From: Alphaproteobacteria bacterium UBA2966
GTDB taxonomy: Bacteria; Pseudomonadota; Alphaproteobacteria; UBA2966
Direction of reading: 5' to 3'
DNA length: 23,890 bases
NCBI GenBank assembly: GCA_002348365.1
Contig: DEBC01000047.1
Span: 1 to 23,890, forward strand
Both the position numbers and the translations under genes were made by a program. Below are positions 22,885 to 23,890 of this stretch, one piece after another (positions within the stretch are counted from its first letter, which is position 1; every line of letters starts with the position of its first letter). A model generated the notes under the pieces. The model was not told the DNA's origin. It made no database searches and saw nothing but the letters and a program-made list of their open reading frames with translations.

Positions 22885-23652
22885 ATGAAAGTGACGATAC
22901 TGGGGTGCGGCACCTCGAATTGTGTTCCGCGCATAGGCGACGATTAGGGCCAGTGTGACCCCACAAACCCAAAAAACAGGCGCCGGCGTGCCCCAATTGC
23001 CGTTGAGACGGCATCAACACGCCTGTTGATTGACACATCTCCGGATCTTCGGGATCAAGCCCTGGATACAGGCATGAACGACTTCGATGCCGTGCTGTAC
23101 ACCCACGATCACGCTGATCACAGCCATGGAATAGATGACCTGCGCCAGATCGTGCGGATGCGAGGCCGTCCGATGGACATTTTTGGCGACCGCAAAACTC
23201 TCAAATCATTGAAATCGCGCTTTGCCTATGCATTCTCGACCAAAGGTCCGCACCATCAGCCGTTCCTGATCCCGCATGAGCTGGAGAATCCGACGCGCAT
23301 TGGCGATATTGATGTACTGACGTTTGAGCACCTGCACGGTTCCGGCACCACGCTAGGTTTTCGCTTTGGAGATCTCGCGTATTCCACCGACTGCATGGAG
23401 CTTTCGGAATCGGCCTTTTCGGCGCTGAACGGAGTGAAACTGTGGATCGTCGACGCGCTCGTGCGAGATCCGCACCCGACCCATGCCCATCTTGATCTGA
23501 CGCTGTCTTGGATCGAAAGAGTGAGGCCCAGGAGAGCCATCATCACACATATGGCCGGCGAACTCGATTATGCGACACTTTTGTCCGAGTTACCCGAGGG
23601 CGTTGTTCCGGCATACGACGGCATGATTGTCGAGCTTTCCAATATGCGATGA
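22885..23652 (+). pseudogene. MBL-fold hydrolase (PhnP-like) interrupted by one in-frame TAG
   Basis: Reading from ATG 22885 gives MKVTILGCGTSNCVPRIGDD, then TAG (22945-22947), then GQCDPTNPKNRRRR and an intact metallo-beta-lactamase fold. This includes the metal motif THDHADHSHGID, GDLAYSTDC, DPHPTHAHLD and ITHMAGELDYATL, up to the natural end at 23652. Homologues carry Trp at the TAG position (GDWGxCDP), so a single TGG to TAG change explains the break. Without readthrough only a product lacking the first strands could be made (for example from TTG 23026). The protein would be a 255-residue PhnP/phosphoribosyl-cyclic-phosphodiesterase-like enzyme or RNase Z relative. The frame shows no other damage, so the mutation is recent, suppressed, or a sequence error. 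Confidence 0.85.
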
Positions 23653-23752
23653 GACTGAACTTTCACCGGTTACCGACCGTATTCCGGCACGCGAGGTGAA
23701 ATCCTACGAAAACGGTAGAACCCTCTAAATTCCCGTAATCTAATACTAGTTT

Positions 23753-23780
23753 ACTTCCGATAATGTATGTTATGCGATAA
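23753..23780. other. dif-like XerCD recombination site
   Basis: The 28-bp site is laid out as an 11-bp arm ACTTCCGATAA, a 6-bp core TGTATG and an 11-bp arm TTATGCGATAA. It matches the E. coli dif site (recalled) at 18 of 28 positions, including 14 of 15 bases across the inner arms and core (ATAATGTAT-n-TTATG). It lies in non-coding DNA about 100 bp after the MBL gene. It may be the chromosomal dif or the attachment site of an Xer-dependent element. No xerC or xerD gene is in the window, but none is needed nearby. Confidence 0.5.
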
Positions 23781-23805
23781 AATGAATTTAGCCGTCATTC
23801 ATTTT
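23779..23805. terminator. AT-rich hairpin between the dif-like site and the right-edge gene
   Basis: AAAATGAAT and ATTCATTTT form a perfect 9-bp stem with a 9-nt loop (TTAGCCGTC), and TGTTT follows. It could end transcription from either side, mainly the minus-strand gene that stops at 23824, although an AT-rich stem is weak. Confidence 0.3.
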
Positions 23806-23823
23806 TGTTTACTGGAAATCGAT

Positions 23824-23890
23824 CTACGAGCGATCCTTCGCCTCGAGAAAATAACCGCAACCGGAACATGCCGTGTCAGCCATTCGCTCG
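23824..23890 (-). CDS. 3' end of an unidentified gene with a CxxC motif (partial)
   Basis: The minus strand reads ERMADTACSGCGYFLEAKDR, then Ser and TAG at the right edge, 21 codons in view. The CSGCG pair looks like half of a zinc ribbon or a redox motif. The family is not recognisable from so little. An internal ATG (MADTACSG) could also make this a very small protein. Confidence 0.35.
   Translation of the reverse strand, partial: ERMADTACSGCGYFLEAKDRS

Noticed and set aside
13111..22947. Reassigned amber codon (TAG read as sense), suggested by two in-frame TAGs
   Set aside because: TAG ends several intact genes exactly where family proteins end (SDR at 8298, transglycosylase at 16347, carboxypeptidase at 18633, holB at 20412, dehydrogenase at 6411). 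Code reassignment is therefore unlikely.
1..23890. CRISPR array, tRNA, rRNA, toxin-antitoxin or phage defence genes
   Set aside because: I looked on both strands and found no regular spacer-repeat pattern, no cloverleaf-like sequence with TTCGA arm, and no recognisable defence or toxin families.

Overview
The window looks like chromosomal DNA of a GC-rich alphaproteobacterium, probably Rhodospirillales-like. The right third carries the order lytic transglycosylase - rlpA - D-Ala-D-Ala carboxypeptidase - tmk - holB - metG - tatD - MBL hydrolase, which is a familiar alphaproteobacterial housekeeping order. I see no tRNA, rRNA, CRISPR array or insertion sequence. TAA, TGA and TAG are all used as normal stops.

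Left part (1-12.4 kb) is an accessory catabolic region. It starts with the 5' end of a divergent gene. Next come a carboxyltransferase-like TIM-barrel protein with an altered active site and a 4,5-dihydroxyphthalate-decarboxylase-like protein. After an 825-bp non-coding stretch with repeats follow an acid-sugar dehydratase of the enolase superfamily, an RraA-type aldolase, a beta-hydroxyacid dehydrogenase, a YciI-like protein, a double ChrR-type cupin, a BDH2/2-keto-3-deoxy-L-fuconate-dehydrogenase-like SDR, a second cupin, an ACMSD-like amidohydrolase, a Rieske oxygenase and a GlcG/HbpS-like protein. Together these could hydroxylate or demethylate, decarboxylate, dehydrate, oxidise and aldol-cleave a carboxylated aromatic or sugar acid to central metabolites. 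The substrate cannot be read from sequence. No intact transporter, regulator, Rieske reductase or ring-cleavage enzyme is visible in the window.

Middle part (12.4-14.5 kb) is decayed. A DppA-like peptide-binding protein gene has an in-frame TAG and then stops being DppA-like at about 13,212. There it runs abruptly into the 3' two-thirds of an anti-sigma factor gene that has lost its N-terminal zinc domain. A SnoaL-like gene follows on the opposite strand.

Right part (14.5-23.7 kb) is an envelope and housekeeping run on the plus strand: YdcF/DUF218 protein, MltB-type transglycosylase, RlpA, DD-carboxypeptidase, thymidylate kinase, DNA polymerase III delta', methionyl-tRNA synthetase, TatD and an MBL-fold hydrolase. 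The last gene carries a TAG where the family has a conserved Trp and is otherwise intact. About 100 bp beyond it lies a 28-bp site with the arm-core-arm layout of a XerCD dif site, which may mark the replication terminus or the edge of an Xer-integrated element. A further minus-strand gene enters from the right edge.
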